From NCBI GenBank assembly GCA_965202845.1, contig OZ241856.1:2356001-2420000 (forward strand): a stretch of DNA of 64,000 nucleotides, read 5' to 3'. Shown here one piece after another: positions 1 through 8,904 of the stretch. The notes beneath the pieces are model-generated. The model was given only the letters and a program-made list of their open reading frames with translations, was not told where the DNA came from and did not search any database. Each line of letters begins with the position of its first letter. Positions within the stretch are counted from its first letter, which is position 1. The stretch is from CBDATA01 sp965202845. GTDB lineage: Bacteria; Acidobacteriota; Vicinamibacteria; Marinacidobacterales; Marinacidobacteraceae. The position numbers and the translations under genes are program-made.

Positions 1-501
1 CAGCGGCGCGGTGTCCATCGCGGTGACCAGAATCGCGCGGGGCCGGCGCTCCGGGTTGGCGACCCGGCCGAACGGGCGGCTGCGGATCGCGGTCCACTCC
101 CCCGATTCCAGCAGCGCCTCCTTGAGCGCGTCCGGGTCCATCGCCTCGGGATGGTTTCCGGAGCTCCGCAAGGTCCGGCCGGCGTCGGGGCGTCCGCCCC
201 GCTCGCCCGCCGAGACTTCGATCACCAGCGAACGGAACGCCCGCCGCTCCCCGCGGTGGATCGCCTTGACCCGGCCCCCGACCGGAGCGACGAAGCGCAC
301 GCCGGGGGTCTTCTTGTCCTCGAACAGCGTCGTCCCCCGGTCCACCGCGTCTCCCGGCTCCACCCGCATGGTGGGACGCATCCCCGGATAGTCGGCGCCC
401 AGCAGCGCGACTTCGGCGGGCATCCAGGGGGATGCCGGCCCCGGTTCCGGGGCGCCGGCGAGCCGGACGTCGAAGCCGCGCCGGATGCGATGAAGACTCA
501 T
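1..501 (-). CDS. nqrA: Na+-translocating NADH:quinone reductase subunit A, N-terminal part
   Basis: NqrA is the quinone-binding subunit of the sodium-pumping NADH:quinone oxidoreductase of the inner membrane. The first 167 codons are visible and the gene runs off the left edge. The start ATG is at 499-501. The translation begins MSLHRIRRGFDVRLAG and continues with EVALLGADYPGMRP, LFEDKKTPGVRF and GGRVKAIHRGERR, which follow the NqrA N-terminal consensus closely (biotinyl-lipoyl-like fold). It lies 55 bp downstream of the SurA-like lipoprotein gene on the same strand. The other nqr genes, if present, would lie beyond the edge. Identity is recognised from family motifs; the remainder of the protein cannot be judged here. 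Confidence 0.9.
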   Translation of the reverse strand, partial: MSLHRIRRGFDVRLAGAPEPGPASPWMPAEVALLGADYPGMRPTMRVEPGDAVDRGTTLFEDKKTPGVRFVAPVGGRVKAIHRGERRAFRSLVIEVSAGERGGRPDAGRTLRSSGNHPEAMDPDALKEALLESGEWTAIRSRPFGRVANPERRPRAILVTAMDTAPL

Positions 502-556
502 GCGGGGAAGAACACTGCGCTCGGGAGAACCGTCAATTCTTCCACAGCGGCCCCGG

Positions 557-1390
557 TCAGGAAGGCGCCACCGGTTCGCGTCCCAGATAGGGGAAGGCGA
601 GCCGGCCGGAGAACACCGTGACCGGGTAGCGCCGCCGGAGGTCGGCCAGGAGGTCGGCCATCCGTTCGTCCGCCCGCCGCTCGAGGATGCTCCGGCGGAC
701 CACCGGCGCCGCCTCCTCCGGATCCACCGCCCCGCCACCCTCGGCGCGGGCGTCCAGGCGGAAGATGCGAAATCCGTTCGGAGTTTCGAGGACTCCGGTG
801 GACTCGCCGATCTCCAGCGGGCGCACCGCCGCCTCCACCGCTTCCGGGAGCTCCCCCTCCCGGAAGACGCCCACCGGATGGAATTCCACCGCGGCGGCGC
901 CCCGTTCGGCTTCCTCCCTGGTTCCGAAACGCCCCTCGGAGAGGGTGATGGTGGCAGGACGACGGTAAAGCGGGCCGGAAACCTCCCATTCGAGCGCCAT
1001 ATCCTCTTCGGTGACTTCGAGATCTTGGAGAACGCCCTCCTCGAGGAACCGCTGCGCCAGCAGGCGATTCCGAATCTCGTCGCGCAAGCCCGCCGGATGG
1101 GGCGTCGCCGGTTCGGCGCGGTCGAGCGCGGCGATCTCGAACCGCACCTCGGTCTCCGAGACCGTGAATCCGGCGTCCCGGGCGCCCAGAACCAGCAGCC
1201 TCTCCCGGATGAACTCGTCCAGCAGGGCGCTTCGCACCTCCGACCCCGGGGACGGAGCGAAGCCGGCGCGCGTTTCGAGGAACCGGTCGAAATCCCGCTG
1301 GACGAACTCCTGCGCGCCCAGCCGCACGATCGGGTCTCCCCCGGAACAACCCGCCAGCACCAGGGCGGCGAGGAGCGGAAGGCGAAGCAT
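557..1390 (-). CDS. SurA/parvulin-like peptidyl-prolyl isomerase lipoprotein
   Basis: This is a 277-residue lipoprotein with a signal peptide ending in the lipobox LAGC (residues about 12-15). A SurA-N-like helical region follows (LLDEFIRERLLVLGARDAGF), then a region resembling a parvulin rotamase domain (about 150-245; GVFREGELPEAVEAAV and GVLETPNGFRIFRL). The family folds or chaperones outer-membrane and periplasmic proteins, so it probably sits on the periplasmic face of a membrane. The start ATG (1388-1390) shares one base with the mfd stop codon, so translation is probably coupled to mfd. A parvulin assignment is likely; whether it is catalytically active is uncertain. Confidence 0.75.
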   Translation of the reverse strand: MLRLPLLAALVLAGCSGGDPIVRLGAQEFVQRDFDRFLETRAGFAPSPGSEVRSALLDEFIRERLLVLGARDAGFTVSETEVRFEIAALDRAEPATPHPAGLRDEIRNRLLAQRFLEEGVLQDLEVTEEDMALEWEVSGPLYRRPATITLSEGRFGTREEAERGAAAVEFHPVGVFREGELPEAVEAAVRPLEIGESTGVLETPNGFRIFRLDARAEGGGAVDPEEAAPVVRRSILERRADERMADLLADLRRRYPVTVFSGRLAFPYLGREPVAPS

Positions 1391-4300
1391 CACTCCTGCA
1401 TCCGGGAGACGGTCTCGACGGCGGCGAGCGTCATGGCGAGGGATTCGAGGATGGCTTCCGGTCCGGCGCCCTGGGGAAGGGGCGAGCGGAGGCTGCGTCC
1501 CCGTTCGTCCGCCTCCAGCGTCAGCGTTCCGCCGTCGCGGGCGATCCGGACGTAGCCCAGCGCCTCGGCCTTGAGGCGGAGGTCCAGGTGGCGGAACAGC
1601 AGCTCCACGTCGGGCGGCGGCGGGCCGAAGCGATCCCGGAGATCGCGGCGCAGACGCTCGACTTCCCCGGCGTCGCGCGCCGCCGAGGCCCGCTTGTAGA
1701 GCCACATTCGATGTCGGGAATCGCTCAGGTAGCTCTCCGGGATGCGCAACTGGAAGCGAAGCTGCAGCTGGCAGCGGGCGGGGAGCGGCTGCCCGCGCGC
1801 TTCGGCGACCGCCTCTTCCAGCAGCCGATGGTACAGGTCGAAACCCACCGCCTCCAGGTGGCCGTGCTGGGCGGCGCCCAGCAGGTCGCCGACGCCCCGG
1901 AGCTCCATGTCGAGCGCCGCGATCCGGAAGCCGGCGCCCAGCTCGCTGAATTCGCGGAGGGCGGCGAGCCGGGGGCGGGCCTTTTCCGAGAGCGCGGCGC
2001 CGCCAGGAACCAGCAAGTAGGCGTAGGCGCGCCGGGCGGACCGCCCCACCCGGCCGCGAAGCTGGTAGAGCTGGGCGAGTCCGAAGGCGTCGGCGCGGTT
2101 CACGATGAGCGTGTTCACCCTGGGGAGGTCCAGGCCGTTCTCCACGATGGTGGTGGAGAGGAGGACGTCCGCCTCCCCGTCCTGGAAGCGGGAGAAGGCC
2201 CGCTCCAGCGCGGTTCCGCGCAGTTGCCCGTGGGCGGTGAGCACCCGCGCCTCCGGCGTGATCCGGGACAGCAGCTTGGCCATCGCGTCCAGCGAATGGA
2301 TGCGGTTGTGGACGAAGTAGACCTGCCCGTCGCGCGAGAGCTCGTACCGGATCGCCTCCGCGATCCGGTCGGGGTCGAAGGGGAGGACGTGGGTGTGGAT
2401 GGCGAGCCGGTCGCGCGGCGCGGTCTCGATGACCGACAGGTCGCGGATTCCCGAAAGCGACATGTGGAGGGTGCGCGGGATGGGCGTCGCGGTGAGCGCC
2501 AGGTGGTCGGTCCGGGTCGTCAGCTGCTTCAGACGCTCCTTGGCGGCCACGCCGAACCGCTGCTCCTCGTCGATGACGAGCAGGCCGAGATCGCGGAAGG
2601 ACACATCGCCGGAGAGCAAGCGGTGGGTGCCGATCACGATGTCCACGGTTCCGTCGGCGAGGCCGGCCACCACCTGCTTGCGCTCCTTCGGGGCGCGGAA
2701 CCGGGAGAGCATTTCCACGGTCAGCGGGAAGTCGCGGAACCGGTCGCGGAAGAGCCGGGCGTGCTGGTTGGCGAGCACCGTGGTGGGCGCCAGCACCGCC
2801 ACCTGCTTGCCGCTCATCGCCGCCTTGAAGGCGGCCCGCAGCGCGACCTCGGTCTTGCCGAAGCCGACGTCCCCGGCCACCAGGCGGTCCATCGGAGCTT
2901 CCGACTCCATGTCGGCGAACACCTCGCGGATGGTGCGCATCTGGTCTTCGGTCTCGGTCCACTCGAACCCGGCCTCGAAATCGTCCATCCCCGGCACCTG
3001 GCGGGGGAAGGCGAACCCCTCGACCCGGCGCCGTTCGGCGTAGAGGCGGATCAGGTCGTCGGCGATGCTCCGGATCGCGCGATGCGCCCGCCCCTTCCGC
3101 CGCGCCCAGGCGGTTCCGCCCAGCCGGTCGAGCGTCGGGAGCGCGGCGCCGGAAGCGGCGCGGTAGCGGTCCAGCAGGTCGAGCCGATCCACCGGGACGT
3201 ACAGCCGGGCGCCCCGGGCGTACTCCAGCTCCACCAGGTCCGGCGCCTGCGGCGCCCCGTCGAGCCGGGTGATCCGGATGAACCGCCCGATGCCGTGGTC
3301 GGCGTGCACCACCAGGTCGCCCGGCTTGAGGTCCCGGAAGTCGGAGGCGAAGGCCCGGGCACGCGACTTCCGGGCCGCCGGGCGGGGCGGGGTGGCGACC
3401 AGGGCGGCGCCGGACACCAGCTCGAGACCGAGCCCCGGCATCTCGAACCCCTGGCTGAGCCTCCCCTGGTGGACGCGCGCCTCCTGCGTCTTCGCCCGGA
3501 GCAGGTCCGCCGTCCGTCCGGGGGCGAAGATGTGGATGTCCCGTTCCGGGCCGGCCGACCGGAGCCGGTCGAGAAAGGCCGGCAGCCGTCCGGCGAAGGA
3601 TTCAACCGGGCGGGCCGGGAGGTCGTCCTCCGCATCCATTTCGAGCTCGCCCAGCGCGACGGGCGTTTCGGCGAGCCAGCGGTCCAGGGATTCGAGGTCC
3701 AGCAGCAGCTCCTGCGGGGGCGCCGCGCCTTCGGTCATCCGGCGTTTCGCGCCCAGGTGGTGTTCGACCACCCGCCGGGTCTCCGCCTCCGCCGCTTCCC
3801 GCACCTGGTCCGGCTCCTCCACCAGCGCCTCCGCCTCCCGGAGAGAGTCGGGGACCCTTCCGAGGGCGCCGGGGAGCGAGAACGCCGGATGGGGGCGCCC
3901 CGGTTCGGCGGAGACGCCGACCCATTCGGAAGCGGGGGCGATGTCGAGCGATGCGGGCCGCTCCTCCCGCGTCTCCCCGCCGCTTCGCTGGGTCTCCACC
4001 TCGAACGGCCGGATCTCCTCCACCTGGTCTCCGAACCATTCGATCCGCCACGGCGACGGGGCGTCCAGCGGGAATACATCGAGGATGCCGCCCCGGCGGG
4101 CGAACTCGCCGGGGCCGGAGATCGGGTCTTCGCGCCGGAATCCGGCGAGCGCGAGGCGTTCGGCGAGCTGGGCGGGGGGCGTGCTTGCGCCGACCCGCAC
4201 CCGGACCCGGGCGGCGAGCAGCCGTTCGGGGGCGGCGGTCCTGGCCAGGAATCCGGGAACCGAGGCCACCACCAGCGCCCGGGTTCCGGCGGCCAGCGCG

Positions 4301-4614
4301 AACAGGGCCTCGGCGCGCAGCGCCAGCACTTCGGCGTGCGGCGCGACGCCGGCATACGGGTTGACCGCCGCGCCCGGAAGCCGAAGCACCGGGATTTCGC
4401 TTCCCAGGGCGGCGAGCAGCGTCTCCAGATCGGATGCGACGGCGACCGGATCGCGGGCGGTGAGCAGCAGCGTCGGGCGCTCGGCGAGCGTCGCCCAGGC
4501 GGCGGCGACCGCGGTCCGGGCGGACCCGTGGAGGCGTCCGATCGCCCGGCTTCGCCGCTCCCGCCGTTCGTCGACGGCCCGGAGCAGGCGTTCGAATCCT
4601 GTTTGAGCGGTCAT
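1390..4614 (-). CDS. mfd: Transcription-repair coupling factor Mfd
   Basis: Mfd is a DNA translocase that displaces RNA polymerase stalled at lesions and recruits UvrA. The 1074-residue protein has the UvrB-homology region at the N-terminus, the RNAP-interaction domain around residues 440-510 (KPGDLVVHADHGIGRF), helicase Walker A GDVGFGKTE near residue 580, the DEEQ box (VIDEEQRFG) near 680, and a C-terminal UvrA-interacting domain with ELLFRHLDLRLKAEALG. The ATG at 4612-4614 is chosen because MTAQTGFERLL is the family-like N-terminus; further upstream the frame is the shadow of the neighbouring gene. It overlaps the upstream LOG-like gene by 4 bases and the downstream lipoprotein by 1 base. 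At 1074 residues it is slightly shorter than the E. coli protein. Confidence 0.97.
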   Translation of the reverse strand: MTAQTGFERLLRAVDERRERRSRAIGRLHGSARTAVAAAWATLAERPTLLLTARDPVAVASDLETLLAALGSEIPVLRLPGAAVNPYAGVAPHAEVLALRAEALFALAAGTRALVVASVPGFLARTAAPERLLAARVRVRVGASTPPAQLAERLALAGFRREDPISGPGEFARRGGILDVFPLDAPSPWRIEWFGDQVEEIRPFEVETQRSGGETREERPASLDIAPASEWVGVSAEPGRPHPAFSLPGALGRVPDSLREAEALVEEPDQVREAAEAETRRVVEHHLGAKRRMTEGAAPPQELLLDLESLDRWLAETPVALGELEMDAEDDLPARPVESFAGRLPAFLDRLRSAGPERDIHIFAPGRTADLLRAKTQEARVHQGRLSQGFEMPGLGLELVSGAALVATPPRPAARKSRARAFASDFRDLKPGDLVVHADHGIGRFIRITRLDGAPQAPDLVELEYARGARLYVPVDRLDLLDRYRAASGAALPTLDRLGGTAWARRKGRAHRAIRSIADDLIRLYAERRRVEGFAFPRQVPGMDDFEAGFEWTETEDQMRTIREVFADMESEAPMDRLVAGDVGFGKTEVALRAAFKAAMSGKQVAVLAPTTVLANQHARLFRDRFRDFPLTVEMLSRFRAPKERKQVVAGLADGTVDIVIGTHRLLSGDVSFRDLGLLVIDEEQRFGVAAKERLKQLTTRTDHLALTATPIPRTLHMSLSGIRDLSVIETAPRDRLAIHTHVLPFDPDRIAEAIRYELSRDGQVYFVHNRIHSLDAMAKLLSRITPEARVLTAHGQLRGTALERAFSRFQDGEADVLLSTTIVENGLDLPRVNTLIVNRADAFGLAQLYQLRGRVGRSARRAYAYLLVPGGAALSEKARPRLAALREFSELGAGFRIAALDMELRGVGDLLGAAQHGHLEAVGFDLYHRLLEEAVAEARGQPLPARCQLQLRFQLRIPESYLSDSRHRMWLYKRASAARDAGEVERLRRDLRDRFGPPPPDVELLFRHLDLRLKAEALGYVRIARDGGTLTLEADERGRSLRSPLPQGAGPEAILESLAMTLAAVETVSRMQE

Positions 4615-5120
4615 TTCCCGATCTTCGCCAGGACCGCGCGCACCGCGGCCTCCGGGGTCGGGAAGGATTCGAGGCCGGCCATCCGGCAGCCGAGCGTCGC
4701 CGCCGGTTTTCCCAGGGTCGCCGCCATCGCCGCCTCGGAGAGGGTTCCGCTCCCGCCGGGCAGGCCGATCACCCCGTCCGCGCACTGGACGACCAGGAAG
4801 TTCCGCAGGTCGCCGAGCCCGGTGGGGAGCGCGCATCGGAGATGGCGGTTTCCGGCGCGCCGATCGGTTCCCGGAAGCAGGCCGATGGTGAGGCCGCCGG
4901 CGCGCGCCGCCCCCCGGCACGCCGCCTCCATCACTCCGCCCAGGCCGCCGCAGATCAGGTCGGCGCCGGCCAGGGCGAGGAGCCGCCCGACGCTTTCGGC
5001 GGCTTCCAGCGCGGCCCGGTCCGCGTCGCCGCCGCCGATGACGGCGATACGGGGACGATTCGGGTAGGGACGCTGCGGGATTTCCGGATCGTCCGCCATG
5101 TCCGCCATGAAGGCGCTCAT
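4611..5120 (-). CDS. LOG/TIGR00725-like Rossmann nucleotide-binding protein
   Basis: A 169-residue protein with the features of the LOG-like TIGR00725 group: RIAVIGGGDAD near the N-terminus, ADLICGGLGGVMEAA (the GGxxGxM nucleotide-phosphate loop), a central LPGTDRRAGN, and IGLPGGSGTLSEAAMA corresponding to the PGGxGTxxE motif. Related LOG proteins are cytokinin-riboside phosphoribohydrolases, but the substrate of this subgroup is not established. Alternative ATGs lie at codons 1, 5 and 8; the longest is given. The stop overlaps the mfd start by 4 bases, so the two are probably co-translated. Cytoplasmic. Confidence 0.85.
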   Translation of the reverse strand: MSAFMADMADDPEIPQRPYPNRPRIAVIGGGDADRAALEAAESVGRLLALAGADLICGGLGGVMEAACRGAARAGGLTIGLLPGTDRRAGNRHLRCALPTGLGDLRNFLVVQCADGVIGLPGGSGTLSEAAMAATLGKPAATLGCRMAGLESFPTPEAAVRAVLAKIGK

Positions 5121-5175
5121 CCTACCCCTCCTCCCCCGGGGGGGTGCTACTCTGACGGCGGGTCATCCCCCGGCA

Positions 5176-6249
5176 ATGAGCGGAACTTCGTCCTCCCCCT
5201 CCTCGGAGCGGCCGAGTCGCCGGACGCGGCTCCAGGTCGAGCGGGTGTGGCCGCATCATGTGATTCCTGGCGGGCGTCTCGACATCGCCGGGCGGGGGTT
5301 CCAGGTGGACGAGGCGGCGAGGCTCCGGGTGTTTCTGGGCGACCGGTCGGCGCACATCCAGCGGGTCTCCTCGACGCGCCTCGCGGTGCGGGTTCCCGAA
5401 GACGCCGGGGAGGATCTCCGGGTGTGTCTCGGCTCGCGGGAGACCGAGCCGTATCCGGTCACCGTCGGCCAGCCGATCGCCGAGAAGCTCCACATCGTCT
5501 CGAATCCGGTGTTCGACCGGGAGGGCAACCTCTACAGCACGGTCAGCGGCCGCCGCGGCGAGGAGATCGCCGATCCCATCTACCGGTTTCCGCCGGGCGA
5601 CGGAGAGCCGGAGCCGCTGGGGGAGGGCATCCTGAATCCGACCGGCCTCGCGTGGGGACCGGACGACACGCTCTATGTCTCGTCCCGGGAGGACGGCTGC
5701 GTCTACCGGATGGACGACCAGAGCCGCTTCCAGGTGTTCAGCCAGAACCTCGGGTGCCCGACCGGCATCTGCTTCGCGCCGACCGGCGACCTGGTGGTGG
5801 GCGATCGGGGCGGCACGCTCTATCTCGCCACCGCCGAGGGGGATGTCAGCGTTCTCTCCCCGATGCGTCCTTCGATTTCGGCGTACCACCTCGCCTACAA
5901 CTCGGCGGGATGCCTGTTCGTCTCGGGCCCCACGCTGTCGGCCCGCGACCAGATCGTGGAGTTCCAGCCGGAGGGAACCCCGTCCCGGATCCACACCGGA
6001 TTCGGCCGTCCCCAGGGCATCGCCTTCAACGAGTACGACCAGTTCCTGGTCGCGGAGGGGCTCGCCGGCGACTCCGGGGTCTTCATGTTCACCGGCTCCG
6101 GCGTCCGCCGCATCATCAGCGGCCCGCCGGTCGTCGGGCTGGCGCTGAACGGCCAGGGCGACTTCATCGTCGCCACCTCCGACCGGCTGTTCCACTTTTT
6201 TGCCGACGCCGATCTCATGGGGATTCCGGAGGAGACGGAGGGCGCCTGA
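5176..6249 (+). CDS. IPT/TIG-domain plus NHL/SMP-30-like beta-propeller protein
   Basis: A 357-residue protein starting at ATG 5176. Residues about 17-85 look like an IPT/TIG immunoglobulin-like domain (VERVWPHHVIPGGRLDIAG). The rest is a run of propeller blades of the NHL/gluconolactonase type, with repeats such as NPTGLAWGPDDTLYVSS, GCPTGICFAPTGDLVVG and RPQGIAFNEYDQFLVA. No signal peptide is obvious from the chosen start. An upstream in-frame ATG at 5098 would add a weakly hydrophobic leader but overlaps the divergent gene. Propellers of this type act as hydrolases or binding scaffolds; the ligand is unknown. Its stop overlaps the next gene. Confidence 0.7.
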   Translation: MSGTSSSPSSERPSRRTRLQVERVWPHHVIPGGRLDIAGRGFQVDEAARLRVFLGDRSAHIQRVSSTRLAVRVPEDAGEDLRVCLGSRETEPYPVTVGQPIAEKLHIVSNPVFDREGNLYSTVSGRRGEEIADPIYRFPPGDGEPEPLGEGILNPTGLAWGPDDTLYVSSREDGCVYRMDDQSRFQVFSQNLGCPTGICFAPTGDLVVGDRGGTLYLATAEGDVSVLSPMRPSISAYHLAYNSAGCLFVSGPTLSARDQIVEFQPEGTPSRIHTGFGRPQGIAFNEYDQFLVAEGLAGDSGVFMFTGSGVRRIISGPPVVGLALNGQGDFIVATSDRLFHFFADADLMGIPEETEGA

Positions 6250-7361
6250 GACTCGAGGGAGCGGACGCCGCCGGTCTGCGCATCCCCGGCCCGGTCCCCC
6301 TCCACCCGGAAGTGGCGGAGGCGCTGCGCCGGCCGATGATGTCCTACCGGGGCCCGGAAATGCGCCGGCTGCTGGACGAAGTCGCCGACGGCCTCTCCCG
6401 GTATCTCGGCGCCTCCCGCCCTCCGCTGCTGCTGACCGGCTCCGGCACTGGCGCGATGGAGGCGGCGCTGGTGAACACGCTCTCTCCGGGAGACCGGGTG
6501 GTCGGGCTGGGCGGCGGCCAGTTCGCCGAGCGGTTCCTGGGCATGGCGCGCCGGTTCGGACTGGACGCCCGCAACCTCGGGACCCCGTGGGGCGAACCGG
6601 CGTCCCCCGACCAGCTGCGGCGCGTGCTGCGGACCTGGCCCGGAGTCCGGGCGGCGCTCCTCACCCACTGCGAGACCTCCACCGGCGTGCTCCATCCGCT
6701 GGCGGAGCTGCTGCAGGCGGTCCGCGCCGAGAGCGACGCGCTGGCGCTGGTGGATGCGGTTTCGAGCCTGGGGGCGATGCCGCTCCGGGTGGACGACTGC
6801 GATGTGGCGTTCACCGGTTCCCAGAAGGCGTGGGGGCTGCCGCCGGGGATGGCGATGGTCTGGGTTTCGGAGCGCGCCGAAGCCGCCGAAACCGCTGCCC
6901 GGCTCCCCCGCTTCTACTGGAGCTTCGCCGCCTACCGGGAGGCGATGCGCCGGGGGACGCTGCCGTTCACTCCGGCGCTCCCGGCGCTCTTCGCCATGGA
7001 GGCCGGCGTCCGGCTGATGCTGCGGGAAGGGCTGGACGCGGTGGCGGCGCGGCACGCTCGTGCCGCGGCGCTGGTGCGGCGCGAGATGGAAGGCATGCGC
7101 CTCGCGCTGGTGGCGCCGCCGGGCTTCCAGTCCCCCACCGTCACCGCCGCCTGGCTGCCGCAAGGCGTGGCGTGGGAGGAACTGGCGCGCCAGCTGGCGG
7201 AACGGGGCCTGACCCTCGCCGGCGGGTTCGGGGAGATGGCGGGAAAGGCGCTCCGGTTCGGCCACTTGGGGTGGATGACCGCCGAGGATCTCCGCCCGGC
7301 GCTCCAGGCGCTCGCCGAGAGTCTGGCCGCCTCCGACCAGCGGGTACGATCCGACGCATGA
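6246..7361 (+). CDS. Class V PLP-dependent aminotransferase (alanine-glyoxylate / serine-pyruvate type)
   Basis: About 371 residues of a fold-type I class V aminotransferase: LRIPGPVPLHPEV and the SYRGPEM motif at the N-terminus, LLTGSGTGAMEAALVN, a THCETSTGVLHP substrate-binding stretch, ALVDAVSSLGAMPL with the PLP-binding Asp, and the Schiff-base Lys in FTGSQKAWGLPPG. It is related to serine-pyruvate, serine-glyoxylate and 2-aminoethylphosphonate transaminases; the substrate is not fixed by sequence. No ATG, GTG or TTG lies in frame ahead of the conserved N-terminus. CTG at 6246 overlaps the upstream TGA as CTGA and is the best candidate start. The 3' end overlaps the AAA ATPase start as ATGA. 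Confidence 0.85.
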   Translation: MRLEGADAAGLRIPGPVPLHPEVAEALRRPMMSYRGPEMRRLLDEVADGLSRYLGASRPPLLLTGSGTGAMEAALVNTLSPGDRVVGLGGGQFAERFLGMARRFGLDARNLGTPWGEPASPDQLRRVLRTWPGVRAALLTHCETSTGVLHPLAELLQAVRAESDALALVDAVSSLGAMPLRVDDCDVAFTGSQKAWGLPPGMAMVWVSERAEAAETAARLPRFYWSFAAYREAMRRGTLPFTPALPALFAMEAGVRLMLREGLDAVAARHARAAALVRREMEGMRLALVAPPGFQSPTVTAAWLPQGVAWEELARQLAERGLTLAGGFGEMAGKALRFGHLGWMTAEDLRPALQALAESLAASDQRVRSDA

Positions 7362-8851
7362 ACGCCGAGGGGGACGCGCTCCAGCTGGAGGTGACGGACT
7401 TCGGGCCGATCGTGGAGGCGAAGGTCGATCTGCGCCCGCTGACGGTCTTCATCGGGCCGAGCCATACCGGCAAGTCGTATCTGGCGACTCTGATCTACGC
7501 CCTGCACCGGATCTTCGGCTGCGGGACCCATCATCCGGCGGAGCGTTTCCGCAAGGAATTGCTGATCCGGCGGTTGCGCCCAGGCGTCCGCGAACGCGAG
7601 CTCTCCGAAGCGGAGATGGCCGCCCTTTTGTCCCTGCCGCGCTCCGGCGATTTCGCGCTGCCCGACCCGGTCGCCGGGGCGCTCCGATCCCGGATCGATG
7701 ACATGGCGCATGCGCTGACCGGCGAAATCGCTCGATGTTTCGGAGTCGAGAACTACCGCGCTCTCATTCGTCGGGGACGGGGCAACATCGCCCGCGTCGT
7801 CATGCGGCGGCCCGTCCCCGGCGCATCGGGGATGACGGAACACGAAATCCATATGGGGCCGGGATCCAAATTCCGAAGCGTGGTTCCCGCAGGCGCGCGG
7901 TTCCCGAAGCGGGTGAAAACCGGGCGCATTCGGCGTCGGGTCTCGCCCTCCCTGGTGGAGAAGGAAAACAGCGCGTTCGTCCGACACGAAGCGGCCCTGG
8001 ATGTTCTGGGGTGGATCGGCGCCCGCATGACGCCGTCCCTGTTCGGCCCCCTGGGCTTGCCGGCCTGGTATCTTCCCGCCGACCGGATGGCGATGATGCG
8101 CGCCCGCCGGGCGGTCGTGGGCTCCCTGGTCGTGAAACTATCCGCAGCGAATCTGCCTCGAACCCTCCTCAATCCCCTGGTCACCGGAGTGCTGGCGGAC
8201 TTCCTGGAACAGCTGGTCGAGATCGACGACGAACCGGTTCGCCGCCGACCGAAGCCGGCGCAGAGGTCGATGCAAGCTCTCGGGAAAACCTTCGAACGCG
8301 CCCTTCTCGACGGCGGATCGATTCGCGTCAAGCGATCCCTGTCGGGCCGCCCCCCTGATTTCGTCTACCGGCCGGACGGATGGAAACGCGACCTGGAGCT
8401 GGCGCACACATCTGCCAAAATCCCGGAGCTTGCTCCGGTGGCGTTGTATCTGCGTTATCTGTTGGAGCCCGGCCACGTCCTGATTCTCGAGGAGCCGGAG
8501 GCGCACCTGACCCCGGAAACGCAGGTCGAGCTCACCCGTCAGCTTGCCGCGCTCGTCAACGCGGGCGTCCGGGTGATCCTCACGACGCACAGCGAATGGA
8601 TGATGGAGACGCTGTCGAACATCGTGAGACGCTCGGAGCTTTCCAGGGCGCATCGCCGCGGCGCCATCGCGTTGCCCGCCGAGCAGGTCGGCGTCTGGCG
8701 GTTCGAGCCGACGGAGCAGCCCCAGGGATCGGTCGTCAGGGAAGTCCGCCTTGACGAAGACGGCGTGTACCCCGCCGGATACGACAAAGTGGCAATGGCG
8801 CTGCACAACGAGTGGGCCGGCATCACAAGCCGAATCGAGAACGGCCCCTGA
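7358..8851 (+). CDS. AAA family ATPase (SMC/OLD-like head, no TOPRIM seen)
   Basis: A 497-residue ATPase of the AAA_15/AAA_21 type. Walker A is GPSHTGKS at residues 33-40. A Walker B of the ABC/SMC kind, LILEEPEAHLTPETQ, is near residue 377, followed by ILTTHSEWMMETL with the switch His. The long middle region is not recognised. Proteins of this kind occur in OLD, Gabija-like, septu-like and other defence systems as well as in housekeeping roles. Here the gene lies directly upstream of DrmA-like and helicase fragments. Its start overlaps the aminotransferase stop (ATGA), implying coupled translation. No nuclease domain is visible. Confidence 0.8.
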   Translation: MNAEGDALQLEVTDFGPIVEAKVDLRPLTVFIGPSHTGKSYLATLIYALHRIFGCGTHHPAERFRKELLIRRLRPGVRERELSEAEMAALLSLPRSGDFALPDPVAGALRSRIDDMAHALTGEIARCFGVENYRALIRRGRGNIARVVMRRPVPGASGMTEHEIHMGPGSKFRSVVPAGARFPKRVKTGRIRRRVSPSLVEKENSAFVRHEAALDVLGWIGARMTPSLFGPLGLPAWYLPADRMAMMRARRAVVGSLVVKLSAANLPRTLLNPLVTGVLADFLEQLVEIDDEPVRRRPKPAQRSMQALGKTFERALLDGGSIRVKRSLSGRPPDFVYRPDGWKRDLELAHTSAKIPELAPVALYLRYLLEPGHVLILEEPEAHLTPETQVELTRQLAALVNAGVRVILTTHSEWMMETLSNIVRRSELSRAHRRGAIALPAEQVGVWRFEPTEQPQGSVVREVRLDEDGVYPAGYDKVAMALHNEWAGITSRIENGP

Positions 8852-8904
8852 CGGCCCAATTGGAGATGCCCCCAACCACCAACGCGCCGAGCTGACCCAA
8901 CACG

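Noticed and set aside
1588..5067. A 1159-residue open frame on the plus strand opposite mfd
   Set aside because: It mirrors the mfd and LOG-like genes codon by codon, as GC-rich third positions keep the antisense frame open. Its translation is low-complexity and shows no family motif, whereas mfd on the other strand is complete.
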